Positions 7,976 to 15,984 of a DNA stretch of 64,000 nt are shown here, piece by piece (positions within the stretch are counted from its first letter, which is position 1; every line of letters starts with the position of its first letter). The position numbers and the translations under genes were made by a program. The notes below the pieces were generated by a model, which worked only from the letters and a program-made list of their open reading frames with translations, made no database searches and was not told the origin of the DNA. The stretch is from Nitrospinae bacterium bin107 (lineage in GTDB: Bacteria > UBA8248): NCBI GenBank assembly GCA_002238965.1, contig MPNJ01000002.1:299418-363417 (forward strand), written 5' to 3'.

Positions 7976-8413
7976 CTACTTCTGCGCCCAGTCAGGAATC
8001 TCCTCCCCCTCGGGGACGTACTGCACCAGCTCTATCGCGAGCCCGCCCGTGGTGGCCGCGTTCGTGAAGGTGATGACGCCGCCGCGCGAGCCGTATGTGG
8101 GCGCGAGGACGAACTCGACTCCCTTCGCCTCCCATTCGGCCATCGTGGCTCTCAGGTCGTCGACGACGAAGCAGATGTGGTGCAGCCCCTCGCCGCGCGC
8201 GGCGATGAACCGGTTGAGCGGCGCGTCGGGGTCGCTCATCTCCACGAGCTCCATCACGGCGCCTTCGGCTTCGTAGAAATCGAGCCGCGCGGTGTTGCCG
8301 GGCCGCTCATACACCTTTCTTTCGAGAAACCGGAAACCCAGCAAGTCCTCCATCACGTTCTTCTTCTCTTCCAGATTGTTCACGGCGTAGCCCAGGTGAT
8401 CCACTTTCGGCAT
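7976..8413 (-). CDS. VOC-family protein, methylmalonyl-CoA epimerase-like
   Basis: Codes for 145 residues; the ATG has a GAGAGGGG site upstream on the minus strand. Two beta-alpha-beta-beta-beta VOC modules are visible. Likely metal ligands sit in KVDHLGYAV (His near residue 6), ARLDFYEAE, GLHHICFVVDD (His near 78) and LAIELVQY. The pattern resembles methylmalonyl-CoA epimerases, but those are usually near mutase or propionyl-CoA genes, and none are seen here. A lactoylglutathione-lyase-like or dioxygenase-like VOC role remains possible. Isolated gene. Confidence 0.72.
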   Translation of the reverse strand: MPKVDHLGYAVNNLEEKKNVMEDLLGFRFLERKVYERPGNTARLDFYEAEGAVMELVEMSDPDAPLNRFIAARGEGLHHICFVVDDLRATMAEWEAKGVEFVLAPTYGSRGGVITFTNAATTGGLAIELVQYVPEGEEIPDWAQK

Positions 8414-8628
8414 TTTTCAAAACCCCTCTCAGGAACAAGAAAACGAAAGACGATTGATGCGACAGACCGCCCGCAGGCTAGCGCGTCCCCGCGCCCGAGC
8501 GCAAATTCTTCCCGCCATGAGCGGCGCTCTCTCTCGAGCGCGGAAGGCGCCCGCAAGGGAGGCAGCCGCCTGTGAGGGCGCCTCATCCGCCGGGACGCCT
8601 CGCCTTGAGGGCCTGCCTGTCGGAGCAG

Positions 8629-8662
8629 CCACCCCACCGGAGCAGCCACCCCGGTGGGGTGG
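8629..8662. promoter_or_regulatory. GC-rich hairpin upstream of the AEC transporter gene
   Basis: CCACCCCACCGG (8629-8640) and CCGGTGGGGTGG (8651-8662) form a perfect 12-bp stem with a 10-nt loop that itself repeats AGCAGCCACC. It lies 64 bp upstream of the ATG at 8727, so it would fall in the leader or promoter. The role (terminator, attenuator or repeat) is undecided. Confidence 0.45.
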
Positions 8663-8726
8663 CCGCCCGATAGAGCGGTATGTATACTCAGCCTCTTTCG
8701 CGCAACAGAGGAATATCTGAAAACGC

Positions 8727-9611
8727 ATGTCTTCCATATTGCCGCTTTTGAACATCGTCTTTCCGGTCATGGCCGTGATCGGGGTCGGCTTCTTCTACGG
8801 CCGGTGGAAAAAGATCGAACCCAGGGTGCTGGCCGAACTCGTCCTGTTCCTGCTCGCCCCCGCCGTGGTGTTCGACGCGCTGGCGCGCCAGCAGATCCAC
8901 TGGGAGGAGCTCGCCAAGACGGGCGTCATTTCGATTCTGATACATATCATCCCGGCCGCCGTCGCCCTGGCCGTCAAGCGCGCGGCGGGCCTGACGCAGC
9001 GCCCCTTCGTGCCCAGCGTGATGCTCATGAACTCCGTCTCGCTGCCCTATCCCCTGGCGCTTCTGGCCTTCGGCGAAGAGGGTCTGGCGTACGTGGTGCT
9101 GCTCTCCATTCCGAACATCTTCATCAGCTTCACGCTGGGGATCATGGCCTACGGCGGCGGCGCGAGCGTGAAGGAACCCCTCAAGATGCCCGCCCTCTAC
9201 GCGGCGGTTGCCGGCATCGTCATCGCGCTGGCGGCGATCCCCGTGCCGAAGTTCATCCTGCGCTTCTCGCACCTGACCGGACGCGGCATGTTCCCGGTGG
9301 AGCTCTTCACGCTGGGCTACCGGCTCCGCTCCATCCGGGCGTCTGATTTCAAAATCAGCCTCTCCGTCGCGGCGCTCCGGTTCGGCCTCGGGTTCGTGCT
9401 CGCCTGGGCGCTTTCGGAAGCCTTCGCGCTCACCGGCGCTTCCCGCGCGGCGCTCTTTCTGATGTCGTGCAGCCCGCCCGCCGTGCTGAACTACATTTTC
9501 GCCGAGCGCTACTGCGAGGAGGGCTCTCTCGCCGCTTCCATCGTCTTCACGGGCACGGCGCTGAGCCTTATCACCATTCCCCTGCTCCTGCTCTATCTGG
9601 GAGTTTCATAG
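8727..9611 (+). CDS. AEC-family (auxin efflux carrier-like) transporter
   Basis: Codes for 294 residues with about ten hydrophobic segments, the usual size for bacterial AEC permeases (malonate/malate transporter MdcF/MleP relatives). The family look is seen at the N-terminus (NIVFPVMAVIGVGFFYGR) and in the C-terminal repeat containing MSCSPPAVLNYIFAERY. Inner-membrane carrier, probably for an organic anion. It is monocistronic: a 313-bp spacer precedes it and an 800-bp repeat block follows. The ribosome site is weak. Confidence 0.82.
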   Translation: MSSILPLLNIVFPVMAVIGVGFFYGRWKKIEPRVLAELVLFLLAPAVVFDALARQQIHWEELAKTGVISILIHIIPAAVALAVKRAAGLTQRPFVPSVMLMNSVSLPYPLALLAFGEEGLAYVVLLSIPNIFISFTLGIMAYGGGASVKEPLKMPALYAAVAGIVIALAAIPVPKFILRFSHLTGRGMFPVELFTLGYRLRSIRASDFKISLSVAALRFGLGFVLAWALSEAFALTGASRAALFLMSCSPPAVLNYIFAERYCEEGSLAASIVFTGTALSLITIPLLLLYLGVS

Positions 9612-9787
9612 GGGCAGGGATTAGCGCCAAGCTACAAGCATCCAGCCATAACGAATCAGCTTTCCTCACCTGGATTTTCCAACCGACAGGGATTGTCGAC
9701 GAACCGCGGCAGTGGGGGTTGTTGGGAAAGCCCGATTTCGTGATTTGGTTCGACGGATGTGAAGTTGTAGGGGGGGGGTCGCATATC

Positions 9788-9910
9788 GGGCTGTTGAAAA
9801 AACCTCCTTTCTAGGGAGTAAAGGGGACGCCCCTCTCGACTGGAAAAGCACCCCCCCCCTACCCCCCCTTGTCAGGGGTCAATTCCGACCGGGGAGGGGC
9901 TGTTGAAAAA
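9788..9910. repeat. Two GGGCTGTTGAAAAAA end motifs bracketing a poly-C repeat
   Basis: GGGCTGTTGAAAAAA starts at 9788 and again at 9898. Between them is a CCCCCCCCTACCCCCCCTTGTCAGGGG-like stretch that also occurs near 10230-10260 and, inverted, near 10335-10360. Both motifs face the same way. Part of the gene-free stretch 9612-10419. Confidence 0.7.
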
Positions 9911-9957
9911 ATCCCAATCAATGAGGATTCGACGCGACCGACGAGAAAAGAGATATC

Positions 9958-10023
9958 ACTCCCCCCTTGAGGGGGAGTCGATGAAGCCGAGCGGTTTGTG
10001 CGAAGGTTGAATCGGTGGGGGGT
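9958..10023 (+). repeat. ACTCCCCCC...GGTGGGGGG element, short form without internal hairpin
   Basis: 66-bp relative of 2419-2505. The start ACTCCCCCCTTGAGGG and the end GAATCGGTGGGGGGT are retained, as is GATGAAGCCGAGCGG, but the variable stem is reduced to GGAGTC. It lies back-to-back with the inverted copy at 10054-10118. Confidence 0.85.
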
Positions 10024-10053
10024 GAATCGCGTTTTATCGTCACTCCGAGTTAT

Positions 10054-10118
10054 ACCCCCCACCGAATCGCTTTCGGGCTTACGCCCTCAGCTCTTCGACT
10101 CCCCCTCAAGGGGGGAGT
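10054..10118 (-). repeat. ACTCCCCCC...GGTGGGGGG element, subtype B, inverted
   Basis: Read on the minus strand: ACTCCCCCCTTGAGGGGGAG, then GAAGAGCTGAGGGCGTAAGCCC and CGATTCGGTGGGGGGT. The GGGCGTAAGCCC mini-hairpin distinguishes subtype B (also at 63306-63392) from the GAAGCCGAGC subtype A. Truncated ends of the same element follow at about 10149-10164. Confidence 0.85.
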
Positions 10119-10198
10119 GATTCTTCTCCCTCGTGTGTCGGCCACGACCCTCAAGGGGGGAGTGATTTTCCTCTCTCGTCGGTCGGGTTTCGACCGTA

Positions 10199-10220
10199 GG
10201 GACAGGTCGCGACCTGTCCC
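10199..10220. repeat. 22-bp perfect palindrome built on ACAGGTCGCGACCTGT
   Basis: Perfect palindrome (outer GGG/CCC, inner ACAGGTCGCGACCTGT) followed by TACA, the same as at 5156-5175. The rest of 10220-10419 is C/G-run repeat sequence with no gene. Confidence 0.8.
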
Positions 10221-10419
10221 TACAAAATCAACCCCCCCTACCCCCCTTGTCAGGGGGGTATAAAAAGGCGATGCGCCCCCGCCGGGCAGAGGTGACTTTG
10301 CTCTTGCCCGTTCGATAGGGGGTTGCTTTTTCTTGCCCCCCTGACAAGGGGGGTGGGGGGGTTGCTCCGGCTCTTGGGAGACAACGCGCGCCTGTCTGAA
10401 AAGCGAAATCACTCAATCA

Positions 10420-11133
10420 TCAATCGTGTTCGACCCCGTGGCCGGCCTTGTCCTTGAGCCAGAGTCTCAGAGGCTCCTGAAAATAGACCGCCGCCGCGCC
10501 GCAGAGCACCATGACCACCAGCAGGGCGACCACCATCCCGTATTGCTCCTTGTACATCCCGGCTCCCTGGATGCCCAGCATGATGGTGCCGGGGATTCTG
10601 CCCAGAAACGCGATGAGCACGAACGTCAGGGTCTTGAGAGGACTCAGACCCAGCAGGTAGCACATGTAGTCCTTCGGGAAACCCGGTATCGAGAACAGGA
10701 TGAAAGCGATAAAAGCGCCCCTGTTCGAGATGAGGAAGTCGAATTTATCGAGAATCCTGGGCGGGATGAGCTTTTCCACGAAGGGACGGCCCAGCCTTCG
10801 CCCGATGTAGAAGGCGAGAAAACTGCCTATCGTCAGGCCGATGGTGCTCAGGATCGTCGCTGTGAGCGCGCCGTAAACGAACCCGCCCAGAAACCCCGTC
10901 AATTCGCCCGGTATGGGGGAGAAAACCACCTGGAGCACCTGCACGCCGATGAACACGGCGGGCCCCCAGGGGCCGAAGGAGTGAATCCAGTCCCTGAATT
11001 TTTCCTTCTTGTCCTGGAGTTTCAGAAGATACGCCCAAGCGTCGTCTATCTGCCCCCAGAAGAGGTAGGCGAGCAACACGGTCAGCAGCAGGCAGACCCC
11101 CGCGATCCACAGAATTTTCGTCTTGCCGTTCAA
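10420..11133 (-). CDS. DedA/TVP38-family (VTT domain) inner-membrane protein
   Basis: Codes for 237 residues from a probable TTG start with AGGAAAA upstream. N-terminal span (8-25), then the VTT core: a re-entrant segment with FSPIPGELTGFLGGFVYG near 71-88, a GSFLAFYIGRRLGR motif, SIPGFPKDYMCYLLGLS and a final GRIPGTIMLGIQG plus terminal span. DedA/TVP38 proteins move phospholipid or polyprenyl carrier headgroups across the bilayer and support membrane homeostasis. The C-terminus is short and cytoplasmic (KDKAGHGVEHD). Divergent from queG by about 180 bp, which would hold both promoters. Confidence 0.82.
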   Translation of the reverse strand: MNGKTKILWIAGVCLLLTVLLAYLFWGQIDDAWAYLLKLQDKKEKFRDWIHSFGPWGPAVFIGVQVLQVVFSPIPGELTGFLGGFVYGALTATILSTIGLTIGSFLAFYIGRRLGRPFVEKLIPPRILDKFDFLISNRGAFIAFILFSIPGFPKDYMCYLLGLSPLKTLTFVLIAFLGRIPGTIMLGIQGAGMYKEQYGMVVALLVVMVLCGAAAVYFQEPLRLWLKDKAGHGVEHD

Positions 11134-11311
11134 CTCGGGTTTTCCTCGTGCAGGCGATGAAACACCTGAAGCAAAAGCGAATCAATACATACCACCAAAT
11201 CCCTTGCATGGGTAACTAAAAAATCATATCCGCGCAATTGTTGACAAGAGAACCACTCGCGTCCCAAGATCGGTGGTTCACGAGACTTATCCTGTTTTGC
11301 CTGGAGAAGAC

Positions 11312-12553
11312 ATGGCCGACGCCCGCCCGAACCCGAATCCCGAAAACAGGGGCGCAGACTCCGCGCACACCGGCGTGGGCCGCATGAGTGCGGGCGAGCT
11401 CACCAGCGCCGCCAAGGAAGCTGCCCTGAGCCACGGCTTCGACCTCGCCGCCGTCGCTCCGCCCGGCCTGGGCGAGGCGCACGGGCGATACCTCGAGTGG
11501 ATCGAACGCGGCTACGCGGGCGAGATGAGCTATCTCGCCAGAAACCCCTACGTGCGCGGCGATTTGCGTCGTCTCTGGCCGGAGACGCGCGCGGCCCTGG
11601 TCGTCGCCATGCAGTACAAGCCAGAGCGCGAGACGCCCCACGCGGAGGGACATGGAAAAATCGCGCGCTACGCCCACGGCGGGGATTACCACAAGTTCAT
11701 GAAGAAACGTCTCATCCGCGTCCTGCGCGATTTGAAGGAGGTCGACCCCGGCGTCGAGGGCAGAAGCTACGTGGACACCGGCCCCCTGCTCGAGCGCGAC
11801 CTCGCCGTCATGGCGGGCCTCGGCTGGAAAGGGAAGAACTCGCTGCTCCTCTCGCGCAAGCTGGGCAGCTATTTCTTCTTGGGCTGTCTTCTCCTGAACC
11901 GCGCGCTCGAAGCTGATGCGCCCTTCATGGATGAGCACTGCGGCACGTGCACGCGCTGCATCGACGATTGCCCCACCGACGCCATCATCGCGCCCGGCGT
12001 GGTGGATGCCAGGCGCTGCATCTCCTACCTCACCATCGAACTGAGGGGCCCGATTCCCCGGGAGCTCCGCGCTCCGGTGGGCGCTCACATCTTCGGCTGT
12101 GACATCTGCCAGGAGGTCTGCCCCTGGAACGACGACGTCCCCCATGCGCGCGAGCCGAGGTTCGACCCCCGCCCGGCGGCGCTGGCGCCCGACTTGCACG
12201 CGTTCGCCGCGATGGACGAGCGGCGGTTCCAGAAGGCGTTTCGCGGCACGCCCGTCATGCGCGCGCGCTACGGGGGGTTTCTCCGAAACGTCATCGTCGC
12301 CATCGGCAACACGGGAGGTGCGGAAAGCTTGGCAATCCTCGCCCGCGCGCTGGAGCACCGCGAACCCCTCGCCCGAGGCCACGCCGCATGGGCGCTCGCC
12401 CGGGTCGGCAAACGCCTGCGCGATGAGCGAGCGCGTCTCGCTCTGGAGGCCAGGCTAGAAGTCGAAAGAGACGCCTGGGTATGCGAGGAGATCGAACTCG
12501 CCCTTGGGGAATTCGCGCTGATGTCGCTGCCTGTCCTGGGGTGGGGGGAGTGA
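11312..12553 (+). CDS. queG: Epoxyqueuosine reductase QueG
   Basis: Codes for 413 residues; the ATG follows GGAGAAG (11303-11309). It catalyses the last step of queuosine synthesis in tRNA, reducing epoxyqueuosine with a cobalamin cofactor and two 4Fe-4S clusters. Cluster ligands are visible as C210/C213/C216/C220 (CGTCTRCIDDCP) and C236 with C263/C266/C270 (CDICQEVCPW). The N-terminal cobalamin-binding part includes ARYAHGGDYHKFMKKRL and GWKGKNSLLLS, and the C-terminus is HEAT-like. The N-terminal 25 residues before MSAGELT are low-complexity and may not be used; a start at that Met is the alternative. Confidence 0.93.
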   Translation: MADARPNPNPENRGADSAHTGVGRMSAGELTSAAKEAALSHGFDLAAVAPPGLGEAHGRYLEWIERGYAGEMSYLARNPYVRGDLRRLWPETRAALVVAMQYKPERETPHAEGHGKIARYAHGGDYHKFMKKRLIRVLRDLKEVDPGVEGRSYVDTGPLLERDLAVMAGLGWKGKNSLLLSRKLGSYFFLGCLLLNRALEADAPFMDEHCGTCTRCIDDCPTDAIIAPGVVDARRCISYLTIELRGPIPRELRAPVGAHIFGCDICQEVCPWNDDVPHAREPRFDPRPAALAPDLHAFAAMDERRFQKAFRGTPVMRARYGGFLRNVIVAIGNTGGAESLAILARALEHREPLARGHAAWALARVGKRLRDERARLALEARLEVERDAWVCEEIELALGEFALMSLPVLGWGE

Positions 12554-12678
12554 AAAACAATCTGATTCGCTACTAACCTCGCCTGATACTTCGCTCTGCT
12601 ACTTCAATTTGCCGCTAGTCACGATGCCCCGCTTGCCGTGACCCTGAACGAGCAACAGAAAACTCACCTCGATTCCTC

Positions 12679-13073
12679 CACCCCTCCCTCTCGGCGTTCC
12701 CTCCCGTGAGCTAGAATCCAAGGCCTCAATAACAACTCGGCAATTGCAAGCCGGTTCAGACACGATGGGAGCGTTCCGGCGCTCACGTAATGCACCTTCC
12801 TGAAGACTCCCAAGCCGCTGCGAATATTTACGCTGGCTCTCCCCAATATTGGGGAAGATAACAACCGCGCGATTTCCTATACTTTAAGTATTGTTGTTTG
12901 GCCTGAACACTCGGAACAGAAATGGATAGATACCCCTGCGCCGCTCAGTGCAGGGGAGTAAAACACTGGTGAAGTGGAATCCGAAGTCGGATTTGCTCAA
13001 ATGACTCTGGCCCAGGAATGCGGTTCTCACCCGCTTCCAAGGCGATATTTGCCGGTCCGGCATCTGAAAGCGA
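12679..13073. repeat. Control-region repeat copy A (about 390 bp)
   Basis: About 85-90% identical to 15573-15974 by eye, with the last 110 bp almost identical. It carries a TAGAAT-containing segment, a CCCCAATATTGGGG operator, a -10-like TATACT and a structured leader. The first 100 bp also match 23389-23492. It ends exactly where the truncated DUF4411 coding sequence begins. Confidence 0.88.
12839..12883 (+). promoter_or_regulatory. Predicted LuxR-type operator and promoter, copy A
   Basis: CTCCCCAATATTGGGGAA (12839-12856; inner 16 bp perfectly palindromic) lies upstream of TATACT (12878-12883). Centre-to-centre distance is 33 bp, placing the operator near -42.5 as for class II LuxR-type activation. 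Copy A would drive the truncated toxin remnant at 13018/13074. Confidence 0.6.
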
Positions 13074-13398
13074 ACTATCCGAATGGGCCGGTAAGCGTGG
13101 CGATGAATTTTTCCTCAAACTTCCCGATATGTCCTCCGCGCTCGCAGAGGTAGCCGAGTGGGTAACCAATCAAGATTACGAGCAATCCGCTGTCAGGAGA
13201 TTTTTTCAAGATGCGGATTATTTCCTGGTTGCGCACGCTCTTTTCGGCGGCTACGAGATCGTAACGCACGAAATCAAATCTGGTTCGCAAAAGAAGACCA
13301 AGATTCCCGATGTATGCGAGGGTTTGGATATCGGCTATTTGACGCCGTTTGAAATGTTGCGTCGCGAAAACGCAAGGTTCGTCCTGGGTGGAAACTGA
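13018..13398 (+). pseudogene. Truncated DUF4411 (PIN-like toxin) fused in frame to the repeat leader
   Basis: From about 13074 the frame encodes the C-terminal two thirds of a DUF4411 protein: FFLKLPDMSSALAEVAEWV, DADYFLVAHALFGGYEIVTHE, KTKIPDVCEGLDIGYLTPFEMLRREN and a terminal FVLGG are characteristic of this PIN-nuclease-related family. The N-terminal third, including the expected D-x-S/N start of a PIN fold, is missing and replaced by repeat copy A. An ATG at 13018 inside the repeat gives an in-frame 126-residue ORF, so a chimeric peptide could be made. No partner antitoxin (usually XRE/ImmA-type) is nearby. Most likely a broken toxin gene. Confidence 0.7.
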
Positions 13399-13483
13399 CC
13401 CCGCCGGAATCATGTGCATCATCACCTGAAAATAACAGGCGCAGAATAATTGCAGAATAAAAGCCTGCCTTGAGTCAGTTCCA

Positions 13484-14575
13484 TTATCTCGCTTTCCCCG
13501 TCGACGACGCTCCGCCTTGGGTGGTTCGGGGCCGCGCGTCTCTCCTGAGGGCGGCGTCGACGGTCTCGGGCGCGATGGGGGCGAGAGAACCTGCGAACTG
13601 CCGCGCCGACTCGGCCCAGGTGTATTTGCGCGCGTGGGCGATGGCGGCGGCGGGGTCGAGCGAGAGGGCGTTCTCTATGCTTAATCTCAAATCCTGGTCT
13701 AGCCAGCCGCTCACGCCGTGTTCGACGACGTCGATGGGGCCGGGCGCTGGATAGGCCGCGACGGGCAGGCCGCACGCCATGGCCTCTATCATAACGAGGC
13801 CGAAGGTATCCGAACAGCTCGGAAAGACGAAGACGTCGCAGCCCGATATCTCGCGTACGAGATCATCGCCGAAGAGGTAGCCGGTGAAATGTGCCTCAGG
13901 GTATCTGGCTTCGAGCGACTTGCGGGACGGGCCGTCGCCGATGACGACCTTGGTGCCGGGCGTCTCGGCGCCCAGAAACGCCTCGATATTCTTCTCCACC
14001 GAGAGGCGTCCCACGTAGACGAGCCTCGGGCCGGGGAGGTTCGCCGTCGCGCCGCCCGGGAGGGGGCGGAAGCGCGCATGATCCACCCCGCGCGTCCAGA
14101 TCCTGACTTCGTTGAAGCCCCGTTCCCCCAGTTCGCGCGCCATGCTCGGCGTGGGGACCATGACGCACAGGCCCGGCCCGTGGAACCGGCGCAGGACGGC
14201 GTAGGCAATACGCTGCATGCCGGGAAGTGGAAAGCGCGCGGCGAGAAACTCAGGGAAGCGCGTATGATAGCCCGTCGTGAAGGGGAGTCCGCGCCTCATG
14301 CACCAGCGCCTCACGGCGAGTCCGATGGGGCCTTCGGTCGAGACGTGGACGTGGTCGGGCAGGAAATCGGCAACCGTATTCGTGATCTCTTTTTGCGAGA
14401 GCCGCGCGAGCCTGATTTCGGGATAATAAGGCAGCGCGGCCGTGCGGCGTCCCTCGGGCGTCAGCATGCGGACGCCGTGTCCGGCCGCCTCCAGTTGCGC
14501 CGCGACGTTCTCTATCGTGCGGACGACCCCGTTAACCTGCGGCCGCCAGGCGTCCGTCGCTATGAGAACGCGCAT
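13484..14575 (-). CDS. GT4-family glycosyltransferase (GDP-mannose-dependent alpha-mannosyltransferase-like)
   Basis: Codes for 363 residues; the ATG follows GAGGAGGAAC. GT-B fold: N-terminal acceptor lobe starting RVLIATDAWRPQVNGVVRTIE (residues 2-22), a TGYHTRFPE motif and a C-terminal nucleotide-sugar lobe with LVYVGRLSVEKNIE, IGDGPSRKSLE and the GT4 signature DTFGLVMIEAMACGLPVAAYPAPGP. It should add a sugar to a lipid or saccharide acceptor at the cytoplasmic membrane. It overlaps the phosphoesterase gene 14532-15350 by 44 nt, so the two are co-translated. This pairing is common in envelope glycolipid loci. Confidence 0.85.
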   Translation of the reverse strand: MRVLIATDAWRPQVNGVVRTIENVAAQLEAAGHGVRMLTPEGRRTAALPYYPEIRLARLSQKEITNTVADFLPDHVHVSTEGPIGLAVRRWCMRRGLPFTTGYHTRFPEFLAARFPLPGMQRIAYAVLRRFHGPGLCVMVPTPSMARELGERGFNEVRIWTRGVDHARFRPLPGGATANLPGPRLVYVGRLSVEKNIEAFLGAETPGTKVVIGDGPSRKSLEARYPEAHFTGYLFGDDLVREISGCDVFVFPSCSDTFGLVMIEAMACGLPVAAYPAPGPIDVVEHGVSGWLDQDLRLSIENALSLDPAAAIAHARKYTWAESARQFAGSLAPIAPETVDAALRRDARPRTTQGGASSTGKAR

Positions 14576-15350
14576 GTTCCTCCTCCAGGGTTTTCTTGTA
14601 TTCGTTCCAGTGGATGAGTTCGAGGCGTCCGTCCATGTGCTCGACCAGGGCTGTGCAGCTCTCCACCCAATCGCCGTCGTTGCAGTAGTGGATTCCCTCG
14701 ATCATGCGCATGTCGGGCGTGTGGATGTGCCCGCAGATGACGCCGTCGGCGCCTGCGTCACGCGCCGCTCGCACGACCGCCTGCTCGAGATTGGAGATGA
14801 ACTCCACGGCACGCTTCACGTTGCGCTTGAGATAGGCCGAGAGCGACCAGTAGGGCAGGCCCACCACGCGCCTGAGCTTGTTGAACCGCTGGTTGACCCA
14901 GATGGCCGTCTTGTAGGCGCGGTCTCCGAAGTGCGCCAGCCACTTGGCGTAGAGGACGACGCCGTCGAACTGATCGCCGTGGAGCACCAGGTATTTCTTG
15001 CCGTCCGCCGTGCGGTGCACGTAATCGTGCCGCACCCGCACGCGGCCGAAGTGCTGCCCGCAGAAGTCGCGGAACATCTCGTCGTGATTGCCGGGAATGT
15101 AGAAGACCTTGGTGCCCTTGCGCGCCTTCCGGAGGAGTTTCTGGATGACGTCGTTGTGAGTCTGGTGCCAGTACCAGTTGCGCTTGAGCGCCCAGTTGTC
15201 GATGACGTCGCCGACGAGGTAGAGCCTGTCGCTCTCGACCACTTTGAGGAATTCGAGCAGTGCTGCGGGCTGGGCGGTTTTGGTGCCCAGGTGGATGTCG
15301 GATATGAAGACGCTTCGGAAGTGAACGAGGCCGGGCGGCGCGGGGCTCAT
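14532..15350 (-). CDS. LpxH-like metallophosphoesterase (UDP-2,3-diacylglucosamine diphosphatase family)
   Basis: Codes for 272 residues from the ATG at 15350; an 87-nt longer frame exists, but its extra residues lack family similarity. The calcineurin-type dimetal motifs appear in order: SDIHLG, GDVIDNW, GNHDE, LHGDQFD and GHIHTPDM. The RSVFISDIHLGTK...WALKRNWYWHQTHNDVIQKLLRKARKG stretch is typical of the UDP-diacylglucosamine diphosphatase-like subgroup encoded beside GT4 genes. True LpxH is possible, but the size and context fit the broader subgroup. First gene of a two-gene minus-strand operon lying between repeat copies A and B. Confidence 0.83.
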   Translation of the reverse strand: MSPAPPGLVHFRSVFISDIHLGTKTAQPAALLEFLKVVESDRLYLVGDVIDNWALKRNWYWHQTHNDVIQKLLRKARKGTKVFYIPGNHDEMFRDFCGQHFGRVRVRHDYVHRTADGKKYLVLHGDQFDGVVLYAKWLAHFGDRAYKTAIWVNQRFNKLRRVVGLPYWSLSAYLKRNVKRAVEFISNLEQAVVRAARDAGADGVICGHIHTPDMRMIEGIHYCNDGDWVESCTALVEHMDGRLELIHWNEYKKTLEEEHARSHSDGRLAAAG

Positions 15351-15572
15351 CGGATGAGAAACCTCAGAAAGTGTCCATCCCGAAAAGCTTTGTGATCCCG
15401 CCGGTTGGCGGCTCGCCAAGCCACTGACTGAGCGCATGACCGTGACGGAGCGAAATCACGAGGCCCAAGTACCATGAAGAGGGGTGCAATGCAAGCCTGA
15501 AATTTTTTCGAGAGCGCGGCCCTGTAATCTTAAAAAGAGCAGGTGGAAATCCCTCCCTTGATCTTGAAGCAT

Positions 15573-15974
15573 CCACCCCCTCCCTGCGTTCCGGCTCTTT
15601 CCCTCGTGTGCTAGAATCCAAGGCCTCTAACGACAACTCGGCATTTGCTGGCCGGTTCAGCCACGATGGGAGCGCGCCGGCGCTCACGTAATCCACCTTC
15701 CTGAAGACTCCCAAGCCGCTGCGAATATTTACGCTGGATCTCCCCAATATTGGGGAGGAAAAGAAGCGTGCGATATCCTATGCTTTAAGTATTGTTGTTT
15801 GGTCTGATCACTCGGAACAGAAACGAATAGATACTTCTGCACCGCTCAGCGTAGAGGAGTGGAACACTGGCGAAGTGGAATCCGAAGTCGGATTTGCTCA
15901 AATGACTCTGGCCCAGGAATGCGGTTCTCACCCGCTTCCAAGGCGATATTTGCCGGACCGGCATCTGAAAGCGA
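15573..15974. repeat. Control-region repeat copy B (about 400 bp)
   Basis: Second full copy of the repeat at 12679-13073. Here it forms the promoter and 5' leader of the LuxR-type regulator gene. Its last 110 bp hold short hairpins: AATCCG-AAGT-CGGATT (around 15885), GCGG-N8-CCGC and TGCCGG-A-CCGGCA (around 15953). All are retained in copy A. Confidence 0.88.
15740..15784 (+). promoter_or_regulatory. Predicted LuxR-type operator and promoter of the regulator gene
   Basis: CTCCCCAATATTGGGGAG (15740-15757) is an 18-bp perfect palindrome. TATGCT (15779-15784) lies with its centre 33 bp downstream, the same spacing as in copies A and C. Transcription would begin near 15791, leaving a leader of about 195 nt before the ATG at 15985. 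Fits autoregulation by the encoded HTH protein (inference). Confidence 0.65.
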
Positions 15975-15984
15975 GGGATCCGTC

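Noticed and set aside
15885..15970. Known riboswitch (cobalamin, TPP or c-di-GMP) in the LuxR leader
   Set aside because: Short hairpins are present, but none of the conserved core motifs of those classes can be matched by eye.
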